64,000 bases of DNA, taken from positions 1,116,001 to 1,180,000 of the forward strand of contig NZ_JAWMQR010000001.1 in NCBI RefSeq assembly GCF_033283405.1, in the 5' to 3' direction. Under the pieces are notes generated by a model. It made no database searches. It was given only the letters and a program-made list of their open reading frames with translations, and had not been told where the DNA came from. The position numbers were made by a program, and so were the translations under genes. The number at the start of each line of letters is the position of its first letter. Position 1 is the first letter of the stretch. Shown in pieces: positions 54,465 through 61,774 of the stretch. This DNA is from Halioxenophilus sp033283405. Its GTDB lineage: Bacteria > Pseudomonadota > Gammaproteobacteria > Pseudomonadales > Cellvibrionaceae.

Positions 54465-55685
54465 TTAAATCTTGTCCCAGGCCAGCACCAGGCGATCCAG
54501 TCCCCAGGTACCACCGGTATGGAATTCAGGCTTTTCGCCCTCCGGCAAGCGGATATTTTTAAAGCGGGAGACCACCGCCTCGACCACGGTGCGCAATTCG
54601 CGCTTGGCCAAGTGCATACCCAAACAGTTGTGTGGCCCGGCGGCAAAGGCCATGTGCCGGGGCTTGCGATCGATATCCACCTGATGGGGATTGGCGTAGG
54701 CCTGGGGGTCGCGATGGGCGGCAAAGGTGGCCATTAACACATGGTCGCCTTTGCGCATCTGTACACCGTGGAATTCGAAATCCTGTTTCACCTTGCGATG
54801 CGGCATAGCCACCGGATAGGCGCGCAGAAATTCATCCACCGCCTGGGGGACCAGATCGAGATTATTGCGCAGCCGCTCCTGCAGCGCCTGGTCGCGCGCC
54901 AGGTGCTGAAATATCCAACCCAACGTGCTGTAGACGGTATCCAGGCCACCGATATAGAGCAGTGTGACCATACCCATAATTTCGCCTTTGTTGAGGCAGC
55001 GCTCGCCTTCGTACTGGGCGTTGACTATGCCCTTCATCACCTCCGAAGTGGGATCTTGCATCTGCTGATCGACAAAGCCATCCAGATAGGCAATCACACT
55101 CAGCAACGCGCCGGCCTTATGGCGTGGGTCTTGCGCGCGTAAAATCAGGCGCTCCCACTCCATAAATTGATTGAGCATTTCACGCGGCATGCCCATCAGA
55201 TCCAGAAAAATATAGGAGGGAAATTTCTCGGCAAAATCAGCGATAAATTCACATTGACCACGCTCGGCAATGGCATCCAGCAGCTCGTTACAAACCTGGC
55301 TCACCGGCTCGCCCATCGCCATTACTGCCTTGGGGGTAAACATGGGGTTAAGCAGCCGGCGGTAGGTTTGGTGCACAGGTGGATCGTATTCCAGCGGATT
55401 TAATTTCCAGGTCACCCCCATGGCGGCCAAGTCGGCCCGTTCGCTGGAGAAGTGCTCAGGATCAGCGTAGGCCTCCGCCACCAGCTGGTGGCGGGTTAAC
55501 ACCCAACCCGGGTGGCCGTTACAAGCGGTGGTGGCCCAAAAAATATCCGGCCCATCCAACAGTCTGGCGCCGGCCAGATAAGGGTCATCCAATTCGTGGG
55601 TGTAGTCATCGATATTAAAATCTCTGAACAACTCCTCGGGCACGTGATCGGGAATAGGCTGCTCTGCCTGCTGGGATTGTGTCAT
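54465..55685 (-). CDS. Cytochrome P450
   Basis: A second soluble bacterial P450, 406 residues. Visible are the I-helix motif YIGGLDTVYS, E-x-x-R in DEFLRAYP, and the haem loop FAAGPHNCLGMHLA with its Cys ligand. It is clearly a different subfamily from the enzyme at 30126, which has ALARIE-type helices and more basic loops. A role hydroxylating the same compound at another position is inferred from its place beside the MFE-2-like SDR. It would need the ferredoxin at 32378 or one elsewhere. Confidence 0.92.
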   Translation of the reverse strand: MTQSQQAEQPIPDHVPEELFRDFNIDDYTHELDDPYLAGARLLDGPDIFWATTACNGHPGWVLTRHQLVAEAYADPEHFSSERADLAAMGVTWKLNPLEYDPPVHQTYRRLLNPMFTPKAVMAMGEPVSQVCNELLDAIAERGQCEFIADFAEKFPSYIFLDLMGMPREMLNQFMEWERLILRAQDPRHKAGALLSVIAYLDGFVDQQMQDPTSEVMKGIVNAQYEGERCLNKGEIMGMVTLLYIGGLDTVYSTLGWIFQHLARDQALQERLRNNLDLVPQAVDEFLRAYPVAMPHRKVKQDFEFHGVQMRKGDHVLMATFAAHRDPQAYANPHQVDIDRKPRHMAFAAGPHNCLGMHLAKRELRTVVEAVVSRFKNIRLPEGEKPEFHTGGTWGLDRLVLAWDKI

Positions 55686-55788
55686 TGACTGAAACCTCTT
55701 TGATGCTCAGATTAAGACCCGACTCGCTATCACTGTACGGTGGGCCTGTTTGTTATTATTTTTACTTTACATTGCAAAGCTAATTGCC

Positions 55789-55815
55789 AAAAAAAATCAA
55801 CCCTCACGGGCTGAT
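55789..55815 (-). terminator. Strong Rho-independent terminator after the winged-helix regulator gene
   Basis: On the minus strand ATCAGCCC-GTGA-GGGTTGAT (55815-55796) forms an 8-base stem with one G-T pair and a GNRA-type tetraloop. Seven T residues follow (55795-55789). It begins two bases after the regulator stop codon. Confidence 0.85.
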
Positions 55816-55816
55816 T

Positions 55817-56173
55817 CTAGGGAATGGAATCGGGCGTGACTTCGCGGGCAACAGACGCTGTGCGCAGCACCTCTTCCAACACATCCAGATAATCCAAAAA
55901 CTGATTGCGACCCAGGGCGGTCAGGGTGCAGTGAGTCACCGGACGCTTGCCTTCGAATCCCTTCTGGATAGCAATAAACCCCGCCTCTTCCAACACTTGC
56001 AGGTGCCGGCTCAAATTGCCATCGGTTAAACCAACCAATGCTTTCAATTCGGAAAATGCCAGCCCCTTAGCCTGGGTAACCAGGGAACTGACAATGCCAA
56101 GTCGAGCTTTTTCATGAAAAACACGATCCAACCCATGATACGCAAATGGCGCATCCGCTTTCTCATTACTCAC
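55817..56173 (-). CDS. Winged-helix DNA-binding regulator (HTH_34-like)
   Basis: A small regulator of about 118 residues with a winged helix-turn-helix: GLAFSELKALVGLTDGNLSRHLQVLEEAG forms helices 2-3 and the KGFEGKRPVTHCTLT hairpin the wing. This matches the group of stand-alone winged-helix proteins related to MarR and ArsR. GTG at 56173 has AAGGGAG 7 bases upstream; a GTG at 56179 would place that site too close. The start lies inside the 3' end of the upstream membrane-protein gene, so the two are coupled and may sense and signal together. Confidence 0.8.
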   Translation of the reverse strand: MSNEKADAPFAYHGLDRVFHEKARLGIVSSLVTQAKGLAFSELKALVGLTDGNLSRHLQVLEEAGFIAIQKGFEGKRPVTHCTLTALGRNQFLDYLDVLEEVLRTASVAREVTPDSIP

Positions 56174-56771
56174 AACCACGCTCCCTTGCTTGAAAAAGAA
56201 TATAGGCCACCGCCAACTGCCCTAAAGTAAAAGGGACACCCATCATCCAGGGTGAAAGGCTCTGCTGTTCAGCCGCGGCCACCAGGACAAAACTTCCCAT
56301 CAAAAAAAACCAGGCCGCCACCACAATCATGGCCCGCGGCACGCTGGCCAACACGGCAAAGCCGGTCAACCCGATTAACAGCTGCCACATACCCGGCACC
56401 AACCATATCTGCTCCGGCAGGTAGTTGACGATTACCGTGGTAAACACCACCGCCGCCACCAGAAAGGGCAGAATTTTCAATAGCAGTGCCGCCAACATGG
56501 TGTTGCCCCAGCGACCGTGCAGGCGCTTGGCCCGGGTGAGTGCATCGACGGAGACTATGCCACCGGAGGCCAACAGCACGGTCGCCCAGAGGGTGATGAT
56601 TCCCAGGTCGTCACCGGCGGAGAGGAACTGGTGTTGAGTCATGGCAATCACTGCGGCGAGGCCCGCCATGACCAGATTGAATTCGGGGGAGATTCCCAAA
56701 AAACGGGTATTGGCCGCCAACTGTGCTCGAATGTTGGCGATTTGTAGTAACGCTTGATCGACATCTTTCAC
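56166..56771 (-). CDS. Uncharacterised multi-pass membrane protein paired with a winged-helix regulator
   Basis: I do not recognise a named family. The protein of 201 residues has an amphipathic N-terminus and about five hydrophobic helices, for example FNLVMAGLAAVIAMT, GIITLWATVLLASGGIV, ILPFLVAAVVFTTVIVNYL, LLIGLTGFAVLASV and AMIVVAAWFFLMGSFVLVA. Its stop overlaps the start of the winged-helix regulator. Such pairs, where a small regulator and a membrane protein share one transcript, are widespread but poorly understood. Nothing ties it to the catabolic island by sequence. Confidence 0.75.
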   Translation of the reverse strand: MKDVDQALLQIANIRAQLAANTRFLGISPEFNLVMAGLAAVIAMTQHQFLSAGDDLGIITLWATVLLASGGIVSVDALTRAKRLHGRWGNTMLAALLLKILPFLVAAVVFTTVIVNYLPEQIWLVPGMWQLLIGLTGFAVLASVPRAMIVVAAWFFLMGSFVLVAAAEQQSLSPWMMGVPFTLGQLAVAYILFQARERGCE

Positions 56772-56856
56772 GGCCGTTAGCCTCTTAAATTATTGTTATC
56801 GAACTCAGGCAGAGATTTCACTTTGCAATGCAGAGTACATCTCAGGCGGAGCCTGG

Positions 56857-57921
56857 TCAATTACCAGAGGAGTATTTAAGCAAACAGGAGTCTCCCGCCA
56901 ACCACTGGCGCAACACCAGGTATCGGCCCTGCAAAGCGCCCCGCTGCCATTGCCCAAAACCCAACAGGGTGCCCTCTTCCCCCAGGCTCGCTGGCAGCCA
57001 TTTGATCAGCTCCAACCCCTGGCGCACACCGGCCGGAGTGAGAGCCGGTGCCCTGGCCAGCCCCTCCATCACCAGGCGCCCCATATCGTAACCCTTGGCC
57101 GCCGCCAAGCTTTGCCGGGCCGGCAGATTCAGCCGTTGGCGATAAGCCACAAGCGTGCTGTTGTGTTCGCTGACCAGGTCGGCGTAGATCCACCCCTCCA
57201 GTGCCGCGCCGACGCCAGGCTGATAGCCGCGAATACCGGCACTGGTAGCCAGCGTCAAACCGCTGAACTGAGCCCCGGCCAAGGCCAGCGCCAGGGTCGG
57301 CAACACATGGCCGAGGCCCAGATAGACCACGGCATCAACCGGCGTGCTGGCGAGCGCCACAAAGGCATCCTCAGCCAGCGCCTCCGCTACCGGCGGCACC
57401 CCCAGTTGCAATCTTGGGGAGCACCCCAGACGATTCGCCTCGGCCAGAAAAAAGTGTCGATAACCATCACCAATCGGCGACTGGTCGTAAACCACTGCCA
57501 CCGAGCGGGCCTGTTGTTGCTCGAGAAAGCGCGCCAACAGGATTGATTCATCTTCGTGGGAGCCAATCTGCAACTGGAACATCCACTCACTGCGGGCTCG
57601 CTCGGAACCGGCCCAGTTGATGGTCGGCACCTGCAATTCAGTTACCAGTGGCGTCACTGCCAGGGCGTTATCACCAATGGCCGGCCCCACTACCATCACC
57701 ACCGGCTCTGCAACCAACTGCTGATAAGCCGCCAGTACGTTAGCGGCGGAGCCCTCGGGCAAGCCCAGCCCCCAACCATTGATAAACTGCACCGGTGCCG
57801 GCAGACGACCCGCAGCCCAATAGTCATCGGCCACTCGCTGTAGCCAGCTTTCCAGGTCGGATGGGCTGGGCGGAGTGCTGGCCAGGTCGTTCAGCAGGCC
57901 AACCTTTATCGAGTTGTTCAT
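56857..57921 (-). CDS. Periplasmic-binding-fold protein without signal peptide (branched-chain amino acid receptor type)
   Basis: A protein of 354 residues with the two-lobe type I periplasmic binding fold of the LivJ/AmiC group: KVGLLNDLAS opens lobe 1, VVGPAIGDNALAVTPLV and VPTINWAGSE follow, and SVAVVYDQSPIGDGY crosses to lobe 2. It starts directly MNNSIKVGLL with no signal peptide or lipobox, so it should stay in the cytoplasm. No ABC permease or ATPase genes are adjacent. AmiC of Pseudomonas is a precedent for such a protein as a ligand-sensing regulator. The adjacent TetR gene (46-base gap) supports a sensory role, which is inferred. The Shine-Dalgarno is weak. Confidence 0.75.
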   Translation of the reverse strand: MNNSIKVGLLNDLASTPPSPSDLESWLQRVADDYWAAGRLPAPVQFINGWGLGLPEGSAANVLAAYQQLVAEPVVMVVGPAIGDNALAVTPLVTELQVPTINWAGSERARSEWMFQLQIGSHEDESILLARFLEQQQARSVAVVYDQSPIGDGYRHFFLAEANRLGCSPRLQLGVPPVAEALAEDAFVALASTPVDAVVYLGLGHVLPTLALALAGAQFSGLTLATSAGIRGYQPGVGAALEGWIYADLVSEHNSTLVAYRQRLNLPARQSLAAAKGYDMGRLVMEGLARAPALTPAGVRQGLELIKWLPASLGEEGTLLGFGQWQRGALQGRYLVLRQWLAGDSCLLKYSSGN

Positions 57922-57967
57922 AGATTGTTGTGCTTAACCGCACTCAACGAGCGTAAACCGGACACCG

Positions 57968-58663
57968 CTATAGCTCACTTAAACCCGGGTCTGGGTTGGC
58001 GTTAATACCATCGATCACAAAAGCGATGATGGCGTTATCAATCTGCTCGGCAGTGGCTAAATTTTCCGGAAATATCCAATCCTTAAACAGCACACAAGCC
58101 AGCACTGCCGCAAACGAGACGCGTACCATCAGCTGGGCATTGACCGGGGTCTGCTCCCCCAAACGCGACTCCATCGCTTTGGCGCCGCGCTCGAAATAGA
58201 GGTGCAACCCCTGTAGGCCACTCACCCCCTGGGCCTTATCCGAGGCGTAGGCCTCCGCGACGATTAACGACAAAAACATTTTGGAGTGCTGCCGAATAAA
58301 CGCGAGCAGATCCATGATGTAACTGCGCACCACACTACGAATGTTGTCCGTCGGTTTAATATGCACCGCGTAGCGCTCGGTAAAGGATTCCAGAAGCCTG
58401 CCCAGCGGGGCAAAGATGGCCGCCTGAAAGATATCCCCCTTGGAGTTAAAGTAACGAAACAGCTGCGCTTCGGTGACATCTGCCCTTCGGGCAATGGCTG
58501 CGGTGGTGGCACCGGCAAAACCAAATTGCATAAACTCTTCGCTCGCCGCCGACAGCAGCCGCTCCATAATCTCTTCCGGTGTGCGGCGTTTTCGTCGGCC
58601 TGTTGGTAGCGCTTCGCCGGCTGTCCGGGAAGTAGTGCCGCTACGGGTGGAATCCTTTGCCAT
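57968..58663 (-). CDS. TetR/AcrR-family transcriptional regulator
   Basis: A repressor-type regulator of about 231 residues. A basic, Ser/Thr-rich leader (residues 1-30, with GRRKRRTPEEIMER) precedes the TetR helix-turn-helix LLSAASEEFMQFGFAGATTAAIARRADVTEAQLFRYFNSKGD. An all-helical ligand domain follows. ATG at 58663, with GGAG 9 bases upstream, is chosen over a longer frame to 58843. It lies 46 bases from the binding-fold protein gene, and a terminator at 58801 screens it from upstream transcription. It may control the genes at 59-64 kb. Confidence 0.85.
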   Translation of the reverse strand: MAKDSTRSGTTSRTAGEALPTGRRKRRTPEEIMERLLSAASEEFMQFGFAGATTAAIARRADVTEAQLFRYFNSKGDIFQAAIFAPLGRLLESFTERYAVHIKPTDNIRSVVRSYIMDLLAFIRQHSKMFLSLIVAEAYASDKAQGVSGLQGLHLYFERGAKAMESRLGEQTPVNAQLMVRVSFAAVLACVLFKDWIFPENLATAEQIDNAIIAFVIDGINANPDPGLSEL

Positions 58664-59123
58664 CTCTATCTCTCCAACGGCTTCAATCACGTTGGTTGCA
58701 TGATACCCAGCCACACCAACACAGGCTAACTTACCACCTCGGCAAGGTGTGACATCAACCCCGGGAGCTAGCAGCGTGTTCCCTATACAGAAGCTGGGGC
58801 GAAAAAAAACGCCAGCAAAATTGCTGGCGCACAAACGCCACAAAAAACTTTTTAATTACTCCTGACCATCGGATCAACCAATCAGCTAGCGCCCTAGCAG
58901 TTCACGTAGGAGGCCAACAATATATGGACTGACCAATATAGATAGCGCTCACTATCTTAAATCCCAAGCCAAAATGCAATAGAAATCAACGAACCCGTGC
59001 TCGAACGCTACCGCTGATCACAGCTAGCGATCGTTAGTCGCCGCTACCCCCCCATCACCACTCGCCTCCCCCAGAAGTTGCGACTCTAAAAAATCGTTTC
59101 TACTATCAATTAAGGGAATAATA
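58664..59123. promoter_or_regulatory. Promoter region between TetR gene and VOC gene, contains a minus-strand terminator
   Basis: This 460-base stretch holds no protein gene. Apart from the terminator at 58801-58829, I find no strong palindrome by eye. It must contain the promoters of the TetR gene (minus) and of the VOC-ADH genes (plus). Confidence 0.45.
58801..58829 (-). terminator. Rho-independent terminator with no minus-strand gene directly upstream
   Basis: CGCCAGCAA (58810-58818) and TTGCTGGCG (58821-58829) form a perfect 9-base stem with a 2-base gap. On the minus strand it is followed at once by a run of eight T (58809-58802). The next minus-strand gene upstream is more than 2 kb away and behind plus-strand genes. 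It may end a small RNA or antisense transcript, or insulate the TetR gene. Confidence 0.75.
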
Positions 59124-59159
59124 ATGACGCCACCAACGCGGTGCGCCGCAGCTCTGTAA
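59124..59159 (+). CDS. Putative 11-residue leader peptide upstream of the VOC gene
   Basis: ATG at 59124 is preceded by AAGGGA (59112-59117) at ideal spacing, and the frame MTPPTRCAAAL ends at TAA 59157-59159. The VOC start at 59168 lies 8 bases further and has almost no Shine-Dalgarno of its own. So translation of the VOC gene may depend on this leader. Alternatively a frameshift separates a former N-terminus from the gene. Confidence 0.35.
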   Translation: MTPPTRCAAAL

Positions 59160-59167
59160 GCACGACC

Positions 59168-59677
59168 ATGACCAGCAGAATACGCCGGCCCGAACTGAAC
59201 CTCACCAACGCCCAGGGACTACTGACCAACGACCACTTCCAAATCGCCTATGCCACCAACGATATCGAACGCGCGCTCGCTCAGTTTAAGGAACTGGGCA
59301 TCCACCAGATTCGGCGACTGGAGGGCAAAATGGCGGCCGGTGGTTATATCCGGGTAGAGCTGGCCTGGATGGGCAACACCCTCTATGAACTGATCACGGC
59401 CGAGGGGCCGGGGTCGGACCTCTATATGAAAGCCCTGCCAGACGCCGACTTTGCTTTTCGCTTACACCATCTGGGCTTCCTGATTTACACCAAGGCACAA
59501 TGGCTGACGTTGCAAACAACGGTTGCCAAGCAGGGTTGGCCGCTGCTGTCGGAGAACATAGATCACGGCTTTATGCGCCACTGCTTTGTCGATATCCCAC
59601 CACTTGGCCACTACCTGGAGTTTATCTGGCCCGAGGCGGCGGGCCTGGCCTATTTTGCTAAGGTTCCAGCTAACTAG
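59168..59677 (+). CDS. VOC-superfamily protein (glyoxalase/dioxygenase-like)
   Basis: A single-module VOC protein of about 169 residues. The first betaalphabeta unit starts DHFQIAYATNDIERALAQFKELGI; His residues appear in DHF, in FRLHHLGFLIY and in FMRHCFVD, and Glu in YLEFIWPE, which could form a metal site. It resembles proteins annotated as glyoxalase or hydroxylase-associated VOC proteins in steroid and terpenoid islands. The start is uncertain: ATG at 59168 has no good Shine-Dalgarno, GTG at 59141 is in frame, and a well-placed ribosome site precedes the small frame at 59124. Function is unknown; epimerase or isomerase activity is possible. Confidence 0.75.
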   Translation: MTSRIRRPELNLTNAQGLLTNDHFQIAYATNDIERALAQFKELGIHQIRRLEGKMAAGGYIRVELAWMGNTLYELITAEGPGSDLYMKALPDADFAFRLHHLGFLIYTKAQWLTLQTTVAKQGWPLLSENIDHGFMRHCFVDIPPLGHYLEFIWPEAAGLAYFAKVPAN

Positions 59678-59822
59678 AGGCTTCGCCGTCGACGGTTGAG
59701 CGACTGCTGCCACTGTTTGATAGCAGCGAAGGCTGTGGCCACGGTTCGGATCGCTGATAACGAACTCCGGCACCGGCTACTAAACAACAAAAAGAAGAAC
59801 CAAAGAAGAGCGGTACACCCCT

Positions 59823-60839
59823 ATGCGAGCAGCTGTCTACCCAGGCCAAGGCCAGACGATCACCATACAAAACCTGCCAGACCCAACCCCCGGCGCCACC
59901 GACCTGATTATTCGAGTCCACCGTTGTGGTATCTGCGGCACCGACCTGCACCTCACCTCCGGCCACCACTTCGACTTTCCCGCCAACTCGGTGCTCGGCC
60001 ACGAGTACGCCGGTGAAGTGGTGGCCGTGGGCAGTGCCGTCACCAACTTCAAAATTGGCGACCTGATAACCGCCCTCCCCTCCACCGGTTGTGGCCAGGT
60101 AAATTGCCCCGCCTGCCGCGAGGGTAACCTCACCCTCTGTCGAGCTGCACCTGGTGTGGTGGGTGGTTTTGCCGAACTGCTGCGAGTCCCGGCCGCGGTG
60201 GCCGTGAAACTGCCCAACACCCTCAGTCAGGCCGACGGTGCCCTGATCGAGCCCATGGCGGTCGGTTTATACGGCATTCAGCAGTCAGGCATGCAGGTGG
60301 GTGACCGGGTGGTGGTGTTAGGCGCTGGCACTGTCGCCTTGTGTGCCATCTACTGGGCCAAGCGGCTGGGTGCCGGGCGCATTGTCGCGGTTTCCCGCTC
60401 CCCCCGACGGGCAGAGCTGGTGGGCCAGATGGGCGGTGATGGCTTTGTCTGCAGCGGCGAGCATGAAGCCGAGCGTATTGCACAGGCACTGGGCGGGCCG
60501 GCGGATATCGTCCTGGAGTGTGTGGGGGCCGAGGGTTTTCTGGCCCATGGCTTGGCACTGGTGCGACCACTGGGCAAACTGGTCTCCCTGGGATTTTGCA
60601 CCGCACCAGACAGTTTTATCCCGGCTATTGCTGGTATGAAAGGGGTCTCGCTGTTATTTCCCGTGGGCTATACCCTGCGCGATTTTGAGCATGTCGCCCG
60701 TACCATGGATAACGGCCATGTCGACCCAAAATTGTTGATCAGCAAGGTGGTCGGCCTGGATGACCTGCCTGCCACCTTTGCCCTACTGCGCCGCCCCCAT
60801 CGGGAGACTAAGGTGCAGGTGGCACCCAATCCGGGCTAG
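59823..60839 (+). CDS. Zinc-dependent alcohol dehydrogenase (MDR family)
   Basis: A medium-chain dehydrogenase of 338 residues. The catalytic zinc site is in CGICGTDLHLTSGHH and LGHEYAGEV. The structural zinc lobe keeps four Cys (CGQVNCPACREGNLTLC). The Rossmann motif is VVVLGAGTVALCAIYWAKRLGA. It oxidises an alcohol with NAD(P)+; the substrate is unknown. Its last 32 bases overlap the end of the convergent enoyl-CoA hydratase gene. Confidence 0.92.
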   Translation: MRAAVYPGQGQTITIQNLPDPTPGATDLIIRVHRCGICGTDLHLTSGHHFDFPANSVLGHEYAGEVVAVGSAVTNFKIGDLITALPSTGCGQVNCPACREGNLTLCRAAPGVVGGFAELLRVPAAVAVKLPNTLSQADGALIEPMAVGLYGIQQSGMQVGDRVVVLGAGTVALCAIYWAKRLGAGRIVAVSRSPRRAELVGQMGGDGFVCSGEHEAERIAQALGGPADIVLECVGAEGFLAHGLALVRPLGKLVSLGFCTAPDSFIPAIAGMKGVSLLFPVGYTLRDFEHVARTMDNGHVDPKLLISKVVGLDDLPATFALLRRPHRETKVQVAPNPG

Positions 60840-61725
60840 TCAACTCATCGACCAGCCCCCACGCCAGCGCGGTTTTGGCATTCACCCGGCGACCACTCAG
60901 CGCCATCCAGGCGGTGCGTTGGCGGCCGATACGGCGGCTGATACTAACCGTTCCCCCTGCGCCCGGAATCAAGCCCAACTGCAATTCCGGCAGTTGGAAA
61001 AAGGTTTTGGGGTGGGCCACTACCCGCTTGGCAAAAGCCGGCAGCTCCAGCCCGGAGCCGATACAGGCACCGTGCAGCCAGCACTCCAGACGCTCACTGG
61101 CGCGCGCCAGCAAGCGGGCCGGGCTTTGCACCGTGCGCACCCAGTGGGCCGTAGCTGGGTCCAGCGCGGTGCCAAACTCCCGCAATTCACCACCCACGCT
61201 GAAGCAGTCGCCAAGGCCTGAGAGAATCATCTTGGTGAGGGAGTCATCCAGCAGGAGCAGCTCCAGCGCCTCCACCAGCGCTTCACGCATCTCCACCGTG
61301 ATGGAGTTGCGCAGCTGCGGGCGATTTAGGCAGGCAAAGAGCTCATTGTTGCTGCGCGCCAGTAGCACCGCTGGCCCTTCACCGCGCACTTGGGCAGGCG
61401 CTTCGTTACGGCCAGCCAACCAGGCGGCAAACTCACCACCCCCTTGCAGCGTGGCGAAAGCCAAGGACTCCAGGTCCAACGCCAAGTTGGCCGATAGATG
61501 CTCACCGGCGCGCAACACCTGTACCAGCACCAGTGACGCCTGGGGCTGGGTGGCAATCTTCTCGGCCAGGCCAACAGCGGCCTGTTCATCGGCCACAATC
61601 ACATCGGCATTAATGTGCGCTTGATCGCCATAGGCAACAACGGGTGTGGATTGCAGAGCCAACCACTCTGGCTCGGCCGGTAGATCTGCGACCGCTAGGA
61701 TCTGAACATCAGAGGCTGTTGGCAT
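60808..61725 (-). CDS. Enoyl-CoA hydratase/isomerase family protein with N-terminal extension
   Basis: A protein of 305 residues. A crotonase domain covers about residues 120-305, with GDCFSVGGELREFG for the oxyanion hole and WLHGACIGSGLELPAFAKRVV as the second conserved helix. QLPELQLGLIPGAGGTVSISR is a typical substrate region. The N-terminal 110 residues are an unusual extension with FATLQGGGEFAAWLAGR; it does not look like a second catalytic domain. The extension may replace part of the usual fold or mediate oligomerisation. It is in a minus-strand unit with the amidohydrolase and CoA-transferase genes, so a role in CoA-thioester catabolism is likely. Confidence 0.8.
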   Translation of the reverse strand: MPTASDVQILAVADLPAEPEWLALQSTPVVAYGDQAHINADVIVADEQAAVGLAEKIATQPQASLVLVQVLRAGEHLSANLALDLESLAFATLQGGGEFAAWLAGRNEAPAQVRGEGPAVLLARSNNELFACLNRPQLRNSITVEMREALVEALELLLLDDSLTKMILSGLGDCFSVGGELREFGTALDPATAHWVRTVQSPARLLARASERLECWLHGACIGSGLELPAFAKRVVAHPKTFFQLPELQLGLIPGAGGTVSISRRIGRQRTAWMALSGRRVNAKTALAWGLVDELTSPDWVPPAP

Positions 61726-61774
61726 GCTCGGCCCACGGATTGGTTAAGTTTAAAGCCGGTAATGGAGCTAATGG

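Noticed and set aside
58664..58843. 60-residue N-terminal extension of the TetR protein
   Set aside because: It would run across the terminator hairpin and the promoter region; the start at 58663 has a ribosome site and gives a typical TetR.
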